A stretch of DNA of 62,585 nucleotides from positions 1 to 62,585 of the forward strand of contig CAZFWT010000001.1 of NCBI GenBank assembly GCA_964522635.1, written 5' to 3'. The notes below the pieces were generated by a model, which was given only the letters and a program-made list of their open reading frames with translations, searched no databases and had not been told where the DNA came from. The first letter of the stretch is position 1. Every line of letters begins with the position of its first letter. The stretch comes from JACGMN01 sp964522635 (GTDB lineage Archaea; Halobacteriota; Syntropharchaeia; Alkanophagales; Methanospirareceae). Below, piece after piece: positions 1 through 8,709 of this stretch. The translations under genes were made by a program, and so were the position numbers.

Positions 1-240
1 TTTAAGACTTTCGGTCATTTTGAAAGATATGATTAGCATACCAGTTTGATCTATGATTTATCTATATAGGTGTATACTGCACATACAAAAAATATTCCAC
101 ATAACCAGAAAGTGTGTTTATCATAAAAAGTCTGAAGTGTCGATCTTGCACAAAATCGAAAGGTTTAAATGTAGTTGTTGGCGATAGATAGTCAGATTCG
201 CCGAAAAAGCGAAAGTTCGTGAGGAGAGGAAAGAGGAAAG

Positions 241-1266
241 ATGAGTGAAGAACTGAACTTGATATGGCTTGAGGGACAAGACTGTGCGGGATGCACGATC
301 TCGGCCAAACAGGCGAGCAACCCGACGCTTATCGATGTTTTGACCGGTGCTATTCCAGGGCTTGACAATCTGAAACTGGTGTTCCATCCGACGCTGATGT
401 TCGACTGGGGCGACGATGCGACGCAGATTCTCGTTGATGCTATGGGCGGGAAGTACGACCCGTTTGTCTTGATCCTCGAAGGAGCTATCCCTGATGAGGC
501 AAAGGCAGATCCCGGTGTCTTCTGCGTAATCGGGGAGCATGAGGGGAAGCTGCTCATGCTGAGCGACGTGGTCAAGAGTCTCGCAGACCGGTGTGCTGCA
601 GCTGTTGCTGTTGGCACCTGCGCGTCCTTTGGCGGGATTCCGCATGGCGCGCCAAACCCAACAGGGGCGCGGGGCTTGCTGGACTATCTCGGAAAGGATT
701 GGACAGGAGCCCTCGGACTACCGGTCATTTGTGTCCCTGGCTGTCCACCGCGACCGGATAATATCGTGCAAATGTTAGGGCACGCGGTTCTTGCGGCCAG
801 AGGCCTGGCGCCGCTTCCGGAGCTCGACGAGTGGCATCGACCGGTAGAAATGTACGGGCACCTGATGCACGAGCTCTGTTCTATCTGCGGGTTCTACGCG
901 GGCGGAGTGGATGCGCACAACTTTGGAGATACCGGCTGCCTCGGTGCACTGGGCTGCAAGGGCATCATTACCCATTGCAATGCGAACACCTGGGCAGATG
1001 GCTACGGTGGGTGCACAACCATTGGTGTGCCCTGCTTCGGCTGTACCCATCCGGACTTCCCGGACCCGCCAACCTCGCCCTTCTTTGCCAAAGCGCCCGC
1101 AATGCCCTTCATTATAGAGAACATTAAAGGCATGCTGGCACACAGCGAGATGGGCTATCAGCGTCTGAAACCGGTGATCGAGCAAATGATGCCGATGTTA
1201 CCAGAATTCATAGAAGAGCTCGAGAAGCTGATGGAAGCGGAGAAAGACAAGGGGAGGAAGATCTAA
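241..1266 (+). CDS. [NiFe] hydrogenase small subunit, cytoplasmic form
   Basis: Electron-transferring subunit of a [NiFe] hydrogenase carrying Fe-S clusters. Visible ligands: C15 and C18 (DCAGC), C127 (GTCASFGG) and C168 (VPGCPP) for the proximal cluster; H210, C213, C233 and C239 for the distal cluster; C246, C258, C265 and C268 around the medial cluster. The order and spacing resemble group 1 uptake enzymes. There is no twin-arginine signal: an in-frame TGA stands at 220-222 and a purine-rich ribosome site (gaggagaggaaagagg) lies just before the ATG, so the start is firm. The large subunit follows after 1 nt. No cytochrome b or F420-binding subunit is adjacent, so the electron acceptor is unknown. 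Methanogen Vht-type enzymes normally carry a Tat signal; the lack of one here is unusual. Confidence 0.9.
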   Translation: MSEELNLIWLEGQDCAGCTISAKQASNPTLIDVLTGAIPGLDNLKLVFHPTLMFDWGDDATQILVDAMGGKYDPFVLILEGAIPDEAKADPGVFCVIGEHEGKLLMLSDVVKSLADRCAAAVAVGTCASFGGIPHGAPNPTGARGLLDYLGKDWTGALGLPVICVPGCPPRPDNIVQMLGHAVLAARGLAPLPELDEWHRPVEMYGHLMHELCSICGFYAGGVDAHNFGDTGCLGALGCKGIITHCNANTWADGYGGCTTIGVPCFGCTHPDFPDPPTSPFFAKAPAMPFIIENIKGMLAHSEMGYQRLKPVIEQMMPMLPEFIEELEKLMEAEKDKGRKI

Positions 1267-1267
1267 A

Positions 1268-3079
1268 ATGTCATTCTTGGATAAGCTCAAGGGCGGTGCG
1301 AAGAAGGAAGAGGAAGCGCCACGCGCGGCGGGAATGTCGGGCGGCGAGCGCGAACTAACGATTGAGCCGATAACGCGAATTGAAGGGCACCTCGGTGTGC
1401 ATGCGAAGATCGATACCGGCGCACGGAAGATCAAGGACGCATACGCCTACAGCCCGATGTTCCGTGGGTTTGAAGTAATCCTTGTGGGGCGCGAGCCCTC
1501 GGAAGCTGTCATGATCTCCCAGCGCTGCTGTGGTGTATGCCCGGTGCCGCACGCCACCTCGTCAGTAACCGCTTGTGACCAGGCCTACGGCGTAACACCG
1601 CCACCGATGGGCACTGCGCTGCGTGATCTCGTTCTCGGTGCAGAGCACCTCTATGATGCGGAAGTCGGCGTGGTCAACCTCGAAGGCCCGGACTACAGCG
1701 AGGTAGCGATGAAGAAGTTCAATCCCGCGTGGTGGGGCGAGGCGCAGAAGACGAAGGCAGAGCACAGCGCTGTGCACGGTTTCGCGACCGTTGCGGACAT
1801 CATGACCGCGCTGAACCCGCTGGCTGGTGAGCTGTATCTCCGGTCCCTGCTGGTCCAGAAAGACGGGCACAACATGGCTGCGATCTTCGGGGCGAAGCAC
1901 CCGCACGTGCATTCCTTTGTGCCGGGCGGTATCGCCAAGTTAGACCTCTCGATGACCGATCTGGAGTCGTACCTCACGCTCTTGATGCACCATGTGGCCT
2001 TTACCAAGGAGCTGGTGACCGCAAGTGACGATCTGCTCAACTTCGTGCTCGAGCAGGGTTACGAGGATGTCGGTGCGAGAGATCTGAACCTCGGTTCCGT
2101 CGGATCCTACAACGATCCCACCGCTTATTCTGCAGTCTACGAGGAGATGACCGACTGGGGCCGCAAGCGACTGATTTCGCCTGGCATCATCCTCAATGGC
2201 GATCTCGTAACGACCGATCTCGTGGAGTATAACGTGGGCGTACGCGAGTACATCGGCAGTGGCTGGTACGAGGAGCAGTGGGCAAAGGAATTCGAGACCG
2301 ACCCCGCAGGGAATGCACTCGAGTACGAGCATCCGTGGAACAAGCGCACGCTTCCGCAACCCGGTAAATACGGTGATTGGGCTTCCAAATACTCCTGGGT
2401 TACCGCACCGCGGTGGAAGAACTGGAAGGGCGATGGCAAAGACTACTCGCTTGAAGTTGGGCCACTGGCGCGGATGTGGGTAACGGCGAAGGCGAAACTG
2501 GTACCTGAGTCCACGGGGAATAGCCTCAAATTCGAGCTACCCGCGGCACTGATTCCCGGGTTCAAGTACGCGGACAGTATGGCCTTCGAGTGGAAGATCC
2601 CGGCGAAGCCGAATGCGGTCGAGCGCGTCAGAGCACGTGCGTACTTCCATGCGTACTCTGCATACTGCATGCTCCAGTTGAGCATGAAGGGGCTTGAGCT
2701 CATGAAGGCGGGTAAAACTAAAGTCTGGACCCCCTATGAGAAACCCCAGGAGGGCATTGGCTTTGGCATGAGCGAAGGTATGCGCGGTGCGTGTACCCAC
2801 TGGTGCGTGATGAAGAACGGCGTCATCGACAACTATCAGTACCAGGCACCAACGACCTGGAACGCCTCGAGCAGAGATCCTGCAGGGAACTCGGGAGCGT
2901 ATGAAGAAGCGCTGATCCAATCGCCAATCACCGAAGCTGGTGATCCGGCGGGGTGGAAGGGCATTGACATCGTGCGAACCATTCGCAGCTTCGACCCGTG
3001 CCTGGGCTGTGCAGTTCAGGTCCACATTGGCAATAAGTTCGTGAAGCACGACCTAGTGCCCTACGCGGTACCGCTGTAA
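1268..3079 (+). CDS. [NiFe] hydrogenase large (catalytic) subunit
   Basis: Catalytic subunit holding the Ni-Fe centre, 603 aa. The L1 motif RIEGHLGVH is at residues 37-45. The first Ni/Fe ligand pair is C88-G-V-C91 followed by H95. The second pair is DPCLGC (C578, C581) with the conserved H586. Seventeen residues follow H586, the expected peptide removed by a maturation protease, and a candidate protease lies directly downstream on the other strand. The start is 1 nt after the small-subunit stop, so the two are translationally coupled. The length fits group 1 large subunits. Confidence 0.95.
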   Translation: MSFLDKLKGGAKKEEEAPRAAGMSGGERELTIEPITRIEGHLGVHAKIDTGARKIKDAYAYSPMFRGFEVILVGREPSEAVMISQRCCGVCPVPHATSSVTACDQAYGVTPPPMGTALRDLVLGAEHLYDAEVGVVNLEGPDYSEVAMKKFNPAWWGEAQKTKAEHSAVHGFATVADIMTALNPLAGELYLRSLLVQKDGHNMAAIFGAKHPHVHSFVPGGIAKLDLSMTDLESYLTLLMHHVAFTKELVTASDDLLNFVLEQGYEDVGARDLNLGSVGSYNDPTAYSAVYEEMTDWGRKRLISPGIILNGDLVTTDLVEYNVGVREYIGSGWYEEQWAKEFETDPAGNALEYEHPWNKRTLPQPGKYGDWASKYSWVTAPRWKNWKGDGKDYSLEVGPLARMWVTAKAKLVPESTGNSLKFELPAALIPGFKYADSMAFEWKIPAKPNAVERVRARAYFHAYSAYCMLQLSMKGLELMKAGKTKVWTPYEKPQEGIGFGMSEGMRGACTHWCVMKNGVIDNYQYQAPTTWNASSRDPAGNSGAYEEALIQSPITEAGDPAGWKGIDIVRTIRSFDPCLGCAVQVHIGNKFVKHDLVPYAVPL

Positions 3080-3544
3080 GACCTCCCGGACAAGATCGAC
3101 CACCTTCGGCACTGCAGCAGCAACCGGAGGGGTCATTTTTTCAGCCATCGTGATCTCCTGGATTTCGCAGCCAAACACAATGGTGGTAGGAGGAAGCGTA
3201 CCAATCGTCTTGGCATAGACGAGCAGGTCTTCTAAAGACGCTTCGCGGATGTCGTAGATGAAGGCATGCTTCTCTTTGTCAGAGCGCAGCTCTTCGACTT
3301 CCTCCGCCTTTATTTCCGTTTTATAAATCGTACCAGGTTCGCCGCCCTTTTGAACGGCGTCAATAAAAATCACCAGGTCATAGTCGCCGAGATCGGTAGC
3401 CAGAGTCACGCCGCACATGCCCACATCACGTACTTCCACATCACCGGGCAGCGCTTCCCTTTGCAGTGCTTCGACGGCATGGGGGCCAAAGCCGTCGTCA
3501 CCCCGGTACTTATTGCCACTTCCAGCCACGAGTATCTTTGACAT
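3053..3544 (-). CDS. Hydrogenase maturation endopeptidase (HycI/HyaD family)
   Basis: Predicted protease that trims the C-terminal tail of the hydrogenase large subunit after nickel insertion. The N-terminus has the family signature GSGNKYRGDDGFG (residues 8-20), which includes an acidic metal ligand; a second acidic residue is in VIFIDAV. The segment that usually carries a histidine ligand reads YDIREASLEDLL, and I cannot assign the histidine with certainty. The start at 3544 is chosen because gagagg precedes it and the family begins with MxKILVxGxGN; a longer frame up to 3595 has no such support. The 3' end overlaps the 3' end of the large-subunit gene by 27 bp in convergent orientation. 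Confidence 0.88.
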   Translation of the reverse strand: MSKILVAGSGNKYRGDDGFGPHAVEALQREALPGDVEVRDVGMCGVTLATDLGDYDLVIFIDAVQKGGEPGTIYKTEIKAEEVEELRSDKEKHAFIYDIREASLEDLLVYAKTIGTLPPTTIVFGCEIQEITMAEKMTPPVAAAVPKVVDLVREVLQRYRVGH

Positions 3545-3673
3545 AGCTCCTCTCAGCGCGGTGATGCAGCTGAATGACGCACGCTGCGTTCTCAAAAACG
3601 CGTATTTCGTGAACAGAATTGGATGCTATTTAAATAAGAAGGTTAACAAGTTTAGGTAGTAGAACGGAAAGTC

Positions 3674-4642
3674 ATGACGATAGAACTGCCAGATGTGCAA
3701 GCGTACAGTCCCGACATCAAGATCAACCTGACGCGAGTGGGTGTGACGAACGTGAAGAAACTCGTGGAGGTGGCACGCGGCGGCGGGAAACGCCCGATTG
3801 TGCTCGTCTCGGATTTTCATCTCTTCGTGGACCTCCCCAGTGATATCAAAGGTGCGAACATGTCACGGAACCTGGAGGCGATGTACGAGGTACTCGACGA
3901 GGCGATCAACAGCACGGTCTACGACGTTGAGGATCTCTGCAGTGGTGTGGCAAAGCGGTTGCTTCAGCGGCATGAGTACGCATCCACGGCCGAGGTGGGG
4001 ATGAAGAGCGAGTACGTGCTGATACGGAAGACGCCGGTAATGAAAATTACCTGCCAAGAGCCGGCGATAATCCTTGCGGAGGCGCGAGCTTATCGAAACA
4101 CGACGGGAGGCAACGAAGGAAGTGTGCGCATCAAGAAGACGATCGGCGCAGAGATCACGGGTATGACCGCCTGTCCGTGCGCGCAGGAGCTGATACGCGA
4201 AAAAGCGGTGGCAGAATTGGCGAAACGGGGCATGTCAAAGGCGGATATAGACTCATTCCTGAGCAGCATTCCGCTGGCGACGCATAACCAGCGCGGACGG
4301 GGCATCATCACGTTGGAGGTCGAGGATGACGTCAGCATTCCGCTTGATAAGATCATAGGGATCATCGAGCGATCAATGAGCGCGAAGACCTACGAGATCT
4401 TGAAGCGGCCGGACGAGGCGATGGTCGTGGAGACTGCGCACCGGAGGCCGATGTTCGTCGAGGATTGCGTACGGGAGATGGCGAAGCGGCTGGTGGAGAC
4501 CTTCGAGTACTTACCCGATGAGTCCACCGTGACCATCAAGCAGATCAACGAGGAGAGCATCCATCAGCACAACGCAGTGGCCGAGCGCGTAGCCACGCTG
4601 GGCGATCTGCGCCAGGAGTTGCGCGACGCGTCGTCAGGTTAG
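3674..4642 (+). CDS. mptA: GTP cyclohydrolase MptA (type IV, FolE2-like)
   Basis: Converts GTP to 7,8-dihydro-D-neopterin 2',3'-cyclic phosphate, the first step of archaeal (methano)pterin synthesis. It is 322 aa, the usual length, and full length by alignment from memory with archaeal MptA (N-terminal LPDVQAYSPDIKINLTRVGV, central GMTACPCAQ with the metal-binding cysteine, and a LATHNQRGRG segment). A TATA-like ctatttaaataa at 3627-3638 precedes the start. The protease gene diverges upstream. A tRNA-Met begins 2 nt after the stop, so the tRNA is probably on the same transcript. Confidence 0.93.
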   Translation: MTIELPDVQAYSPDIKINLTRVGVTNVKKLVEVARGGGKRPIVLVSDFHLFVDLPSDIKGANMSRNLEAMYEVLDEAINSTVYDVEDLCSGVAKRLLQRHEYASTAEVGMKSEYVLIRKTPVMKITCQEPAIILAEARAYRNTTGGNEGSVRIKKTIGAEITGMTACPCAQELIREKAVAELAKRGMSKADIDSFLSSIPLATHNQRGRGIITLEVEDDVSIPLDKIIGIIERSMSAKTYEILKRPDEAMVVETAHRRPMFVEDCVREMAKRLVETFEYLPDESTVTIKQINEESIHQHNAVAERVATLGDLRQELRDASSG

Positions 4643-4644
4643 AA

Positions 4645-4718
4645 GCCGGGGTGGCCTAGTTGGTTAGGGCGCCAGACTCATAATCTGGAAGTCGCGGGTC
4701 CGAATCCCGCTCCCGGCA
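4645..4718 (+). tRNA. tRNA-Met (anticodon CAT, elongator type)
   Basis: Full cloverleaf: acceptor gccgggg (4645-4651) pairs with tcccggc (4711-4717) with one G-U; anticodon stem ccaga/tctgg encloses loop ctcataa with anticodon CAT at 4679-4681; T stem gcggg/cccgc with loop tccgaat. Discriminator is A at 4718. CCA is not encoded at the right position. The anticodon stem lacks three consecutive G-C pairs, so it is not the initiator. tRNA-Ile2 with a modified C34 is a less likely alternative. Confidence 0.93.
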
Positions 4719-4967
4719 TCCATTTTTAAAAATCAACAGTTCTTCCAGCTTAGACTCCAAAAAAGCACTTAGATTAAGACTCTTTTCCTTAGCAGCCGTC
4801 ACTAGGCGCTTTCGAGACGGCGCTACGAACCCGGGAGATGAGTGCTGTCTGGTTCGTCACGGTGAGGAAGGAAGAGCACAAAGCGAAGCTGGCATGGTAT
4901 CGCTGATCGCGATTTGCCAGTCAGCGTGCACCCGTATCGTTTTCGCCCTGTAGTATTGCCCTATTTA
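4719..4967. other. Intergenic stretch without a recognised gene
   Basis: 249 bases between tRNA-Met and the DUF2769 gene. Just after the tRNA is a short T-run (catttttaaaaa, 4721-4730) that may end the tRNA transcript. The rest contains short inverted segments but I could not match it to SRP RNA, RNase P RNA or a tRNA. Confidence 0.4.
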
Positions 4968-5459
4968 TTACTCGACCTTAACCGTCTCCTTCTTCTGCTC
5001 CTCGTCGGCTTCGAGCTTCTTCTTGTACTCCTGGAGCTCCGCGATCTCTTTTTCGATCGCTTTGGTGATAGCCTTCAGGGTCCAGATGCGGCCTTCGATG
5101 ATCGATGCAGCGACCTTCGTCGGTTGCGGGATCGCGGCCTCGAGGTTCTTGGAGACGTCGGTTGCGATATCGGCTGCGATCTTGAACGGTACGAACGTGG
5201 CGCCAATGAGCGTCTTGATCGCTTTGCCCAGGTCTTCGTCCCAGCCGGTGCCGACGGCGCAGTAATAACCTCCGAGGAGATGATACGTGCTGTGGACGGG
5301 GCACTGGCCGCAGATGCAGCCCTCACGTTTCAGGTCGCAGTCGGTCTTGCCGCGCGCGCAGAAGAGCCCTTCCATGCCCGTCTTCATGCACTCGTTATAA
5401 CTGGGACAGCTCGGGCAGATGCACTTCTTCACATTCTCAGGGGTATCGGATACCTTCAT
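4968..5459 (-). CDS. DUF2769 cysteine-rich protein
   Basis: 163 aa. The N-terminal 65 residues form a DUF2769-type cysteine domain: CICPSCPSYNEC, then FCARGKTDC, then CICGQCPV and YYC, about ten cysteines in CxC/CxxC pairs that probably bind metal (inference). The C-terminal 90 residues are helical, ending in a charged coiled coil. A ggaggt ribosome site precedes the start. The function is unknown; such proteins are common in methanogens and relatives. The gene stands alone on its strand, next to trm1. Confidence 0.8.
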   Translation of the reverse strand: MKVSDTPENVKKCICPSCPSYNECMKTGMEGLFCARGKTDCDLKREGCICGQCPVHSTYHLLGGYYCAVGTGWDEDLGKAIKTLIGATFVPFKIAADIATDVSKNLEAAIPQPTKVAASIIEGRIWTLKAITKAIEKEIAELQEYKKKLEADEEQKKETVKVE

Positions 5460-5558
5460 CCTCTCATTCCACCTCCTTGCTTGTAGTACTATAGCACGAG
5501 GGCGGGTAAAAAGCTTTCCGCCTACCTGCTCGACGTCTGCACGGTGAGCCGGTGCGAT

Positions 5559-6686
5559 TTACCGTTGTTTGAGGATCTTCTGCAGCTCGTCGATCCGTGC
5601 GTCCGTCTTGATCCCGGTCGCGGCGAAGATCGTGCGGCTGGCGGTGAACCCGTTCTCATCCAGCGCCTGGATCAGCAGTTGAAGTTGCGGTGGCGGGATC
5701 TTCAGGGCTTTGCAGAGCGCATGGTGCTCGAAGAAGAAGGGTATGTCCAGCTCGTGGATGCAGGTGTGCAGGATCTTCATCGCCTCCCGCTGCTGACCGA
5801 GCGCTCGGGTTGCCAATTCTGTATGGACACGCTCGCAGAAGGCAAAATCTTTGATCGGGTGGATATACAACGGCCCGGCGATCCGCATCATCGCGCCGCA
5901 GCACTCGCACCGGTTGGGAACGTTCAGATCAAGCATGTCTCGACAGGGGAAGGCGACCCGGTGGCCGCAGGCGAAGCAGTGCGCGATGAACCCGAGCCGT
6001 GAAACGGACGTGTCAGCCTTCTTCGCGCCTCGTTCTACCTGTACGATGAGCCGGATGAAATGTGCGGAGGCGTAGGAGAGTAACGGCTTAACGCTTTTGT
6101 CGTGCCGGGCAAGCTCGCGGGTGACGGCGCCCAACAAAACACGCGTGCCCATCTCGGCATGGTACTCGGTGTTCAGCGGTCGCGCGCCGTAGTTGCGCAG
6201 GCCGCCGGTGTGCGCGCCGCATAACGGGGCCGTGTCCGTGGCCGTCACGAGCAGCAGCTTTTTAGCTGACTGACAAGCGGCATCGAGAAAGGGAACCGGT
6301 GACCCGAACGGGTCGAGATCCACAATATCGTAATGCTTGCGGTGCAGCAGGACGTTCGCGTTCTCGTGCGATGCGGTTGCCACGCTTTCGACGCCGTTCA
6401 CCTGAATGTTCCGGGTGATGAGCTCGAACGCGGGCGTGCTGTGGTCGTTGATGGTCACGTCCAAGTTACCGACCTCATGAGCAACGCGGACACCGCGCGC
6501 CCCGGTGCCGGCGAGTGCGTCGACATACTTAAGTGATTTTGAAGGCACTGAAGCGATAAAGACGGCGAGGCAGGCGACATCAATGTCTCGACAGAGCTCC
6601 ATCCGGGGGTTGTAGAACATCGATCGGGTGAGGTGCTGCTGCGGGACAATGATGCGGGTGGTGCCTTCGATGCGCTCGGTAAACAT
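5559..6686 (-). CDS. trm1: tRNA (guanine-N2)-dimethyltransferase Trm1
   Basis: SAM-dependent dimethylation of G26 in tRNA. 375 aa, the usual archaeal length. The N-terminus FTERIEGTTRIIVP and MFYNPRMELCRDI are typical, and the catalytic DLDPFGSP lies mid-protein. The C-terminal zinc region is CFACGHR followed by RCECCGAM. It is monocistronic and reads toward the DUF2769 gene. Confidence 0.94.
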   Translation of the reverse strand: MFTERIEGTTRIIVPQQHLTRSMFYNPRMELCRDIDVACLAVFIASVPSKSLKYVDALAGTGARGVRVAHEVGNLDVTINDHSTPAFELITRNIQVNGVESVATASHENANVLLHRKHYDIVDLDPFGSPVPFLDAACQSAKKLLLVTATDTAPLCGAHTGGLRNYGARPLNTEYHAEMGTRVLLGAVTRELARHDKSVKPLLSYASAHFIRLIVQVERGAKKADTSVSRLGFIAHCFACGHRVAFPCRDMLDLNVPNRCECCGAMMRIAGPLYIHPIKDFAFCERVHTELATRALGQQREAMKILHTCIHELDIPFFFEHHALCKALKIPPPQLQLLIQALDENGFTASRTIFAATGIKTDARIDELQKILKQR

Positions 6687-6713
6687 GGATTAGTGGAATT
6701 AACGTTTTCGCAC

Positions 6714-7096
6714 TTAAAAGTCAGTTTTGGATGCTTTGGCGGGTTTTGACGTGAAATACCGTTTAATTCTCTCCTGATCTTCGTTTTCCTTATCGCCCTT
6801 GTAGTATATCTCTATCAGCGTGACTTCATCCCTATCGAGGTTATATGCGTAGATTATGCGGATGCCACTTCTGCTTCCCCGCTTAAGATCTCGCGACCTG
6901 AAATGCAGGACTTTAAAAATAGGAGCGCTGATCTCCTCTCCGAGTCCTGAAATTCGAACGGTTCCTGGCAAGTGGTTGGGCAGCTCAGATTGTAACGCTT
7001 TAGAGAAAACTTCCAGGTCTTGGTCTATATTCCTAAATTTTTACGCAGTCTTTTCAGGTCATTTGCGAATTCATTTACCTGAAAGAACTCAATCAT
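6714..7096 (-). pseudogene. RelE/HigB-like toxin, 1-nt frameshift
   Basis: Toxin partner of the Panacea antitoxin just upstream. Reading from ATG 7096 gives MIEFFQVNEFANDLKRLRK and then a stop after five more codons. A second frame (from about 7040 down to 6714) carries the rest of a RelE-family toxin, including FKVLHFRSRDLK, SGIRIIYAYN and LIEIYYKGDKENED, a typical RelE/ParE C-terminal pattern. Adding one A to the A5 run (7038-7042 on the complement) joins the frames exactly as RKKFRNIDQDLEV. The start overlaps the antitoxin stop by 8 nt, as in coupled toxin-antitoxin operons. This is either a true inactivation or a sequencing error; the second frame alone would need a TTG start. Confidence 0.75.
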
Positions 7097-7610
7097 CTTC
7101 GTATTCTCGGACAGAGAACAGGGCGTCTCTGTAGAATACCAATTCGTAGTCTATAATATCGCCCTCGGCAGTTGCTTTATACGGTATGTCTCGGTGGGAA
7201 AATGCACTTATCTGTGTTGCGTTCATGCTGCAGCATTTTGCGATATCGTTATCGATGACCCAGAGCTCATTTGCGGTAAGCAGATTCAGTGATGGTTTTT
7301 TAACGGGGAGGAATTTCTGCTGGTCGAACGTGCCGAACGCCACAACAGCGGTCTCAATTTTACCCTCGACTTCTAATTCCCGCACCGCGTCGTCAAAATG
7401 GCTCGGCGCGGGCCCGTGCTCCAACTTGCTGTACAATTCACCGGTTAACTTCTCCTCGTACAGCTCGTAGTAATCGAAATCCGAGAAGTAGAGGAGCTTG
7501 AAGAGCACGGTCTTCCCGACGTTCTCCAGCGAGCCACACCTGAAGATGAGGTAATGGAGCACCTGTTTGAACTTCTCCTTATGAAACTCACTCTTGACTC
7601 GCTCCGCCAT
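7089..7610 (-). CDS. Panacea (DUF4065/SocA-like) antitoxin
   Basis: 173 aa. The segment LENVGKTVLFKLLYFSDFDYYELYEEKLTG followed by Y.KLEHGPAP is the core of the Panacea (DUF4065) domain, a promiscuous antitoxin domain found with many unrelated toxins. The C-terminal half (LTANELWVIDNDIAKC, ISAFSHRDIPY) also fits. It is the first gene of a two-gene operon; the RelE-like toxin follows with an 8-nt overlap. By analogy the protein should neutralise the toxin directly and may repress the operon (inference). Confidence 0.85.
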   Translation of the reverse strand: MAERVKSEFHKEKFKQVLHYLIFRCGSLENVGKTVLFKLLYFSDFDYYELYEEKLTGELYSKLEHGPAPSHFDDAVRELEVEGKIETAVVAFGTFDQQKFLPVKKPSLNLLTANELWVIDNDIAKCCSMNATQISAFSHRDIPYKATAEGDIIDYELVFYRDALFSVREYEDD

Positions 7611-7690
7611 GTCTACTTCTTTTCTCCTATACGTATCTTACTTTCTTTTAAAAAACCTTTGTGCTCTTCATTCACGTGGAATGAAAAGCG

Positions 7691-7906
7691 ATGAATAAAT
7701 ACGCAATCGCGATTTTTTACAGTGACGATGATGACGGTTTTATGGCGGTAGTGCCCGAGCTGCCAGGTTGTTCTGCCTTTGGCAACACGGAAGAAGCGGC
7801 ATTGAAAGCGGTAAAAATCGCCATTGAGCTCTGGTTGGAGGTTGCAGAGGAAGAGGGGAGGGAGATATCGCAGCCTCGTGGAAAAGAAGTGCTCATTACG
7901 CTTTAG
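7691..7906 (+). CDS. HicB-family antitoxin-like protein, solitary
   Basis: 71 aa with the partial RNase-H-like HicB fold: YAIAIFYSDDDDGFMAVVPELPGCSAFGNTEEEA-type pattern with conserved PELPGC. Full HicB proteins often add a C-terminal DNA-binding domain, which is absent. I see no HicA toxin within 260 bases on either side. It diverges from the Panacea operon. The A/T-rich ttcttttaaaaaacc at 7650-7664 is a plausible TATA region. Confidence 0.82.
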   Translation: MNKYAIAIFYSDDDDGFMAVVPELPGCSAFGNTEEAALKAVKIAIELWLEVAEEEGREISQPRGKEVLITL

Positions 7907-8170
7907 TTCTGGTCCAACCCCTTCGCCTGCACATTGTACTCGAGCTACTTTAGCAGCTCTCTGCGTTCGTTAATCCTGTTCCCTCGGATTCCAAGCGACC
8001 GCGGTCGATAGCTCGAACGCCCATTATCTCAGAACCAATCTCAAATTGGAGCTTGATCTGCAACAGTAGTGCAGGCCGAACCAGAAAGCGTTTATGCTAC
8101 AGATTCATAAGCTACACGTACTCGTTACGTCCCGAATCTGGAAGAGGAATAATTAGAGAGCGATGAGACG

Positions 8171-8677
8171 ATGACTTTGGAGAAGAAGATCGCGGCGGCC
8201 TTTAGTATGAGCGATGAGGTTTGGGCGCGGCATGCAAACCCCTGGAGCGGCCTGACGCGGTTCACCGCCCTACCGGCGCTCATCGTTGCGTTCTGGAGCC
8301 GTGTATGGCTGGGCTGGTGGGCGCTCATTCCTGTTGCCCTCGCGCTACTCTGGACCTGGCTGAATCCTCGCCTCTTTCGTAAGCCTGCGTCAACCAGGTA
8401 CTGGATCTCAAAAGGGGTACTGGGCGAACGGGTATGGTCTAACCGGAATGAGATACCGGTGCCGGAGCGTCACCGTCGGGTGCCAAATATCTTGAGCGCG
8501 ATCTCCGGGGTTGGTGGTATCTTTGTCATCTGGGGTGTTGCGACGCTTGCGATCTGGCCAACGGTATTCGGCGTTGCCCTCATTTATCTCGGCAAGCTGT
8601 GGTTCATTGATCGGATGGTCTGGTTGTACGAGGACATGAAGGATGCAACCGAGGAATACGCACGCTGGCTCTATTAG
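8171..8677 (+). CDS. DUF6653-like integral membrane protein
   Basis: 168 aa with about four hydrophobic segments: two around residues 30-62 (ALPALIVAFWSRVWLGWWALIP onward) and two around 105-145 (LSAISGVGGIFVIWGVATLAIWPTVFG). The N-terminus MSDEVWARHANPWSGLTRF resembles the small DUF6653 family of archaea and bacteria. No function is known. It converges with the Bax1 gene, whose stop lies 32 bases downstream. The 264 bases upstream (7907-8170) hold nothing I recognise. Confidence 0.65.
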   Translation: MTLEKKIAAAFSMSDEVWARHANPWSGLTRFTALPALIVAFWSRVWLGWWALIPVALALLWTWLNPRLFRKPASTRYWISKGVLGERVWSNRNEIPVPERHRRVPNILSAISGVGGIFVIWGVATLAIWPTVFGVALIYLGKLWFIDRMVWLYEDMKDATEEYARWLY

Positions 8678-8709
8678 ATTAGATACGTGACGTGCACCGC
8701 CCATCTTAC

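Noticed and set aside
4723..4967. Possible structured RNA after tRNA-Met
   Set aside because: Short inverted segments are present, but I could not match conserved elements of SRP RNA, RNase P RNA or a snoRNA-like guide.
4914..5486. 190-codon plus-strand frame over the DUF2769 gene
   Set aside because: The minus-strand frame has the cysteine domain and a ggaggt site; the plus frame is a Leu/Arg-rich shadow.
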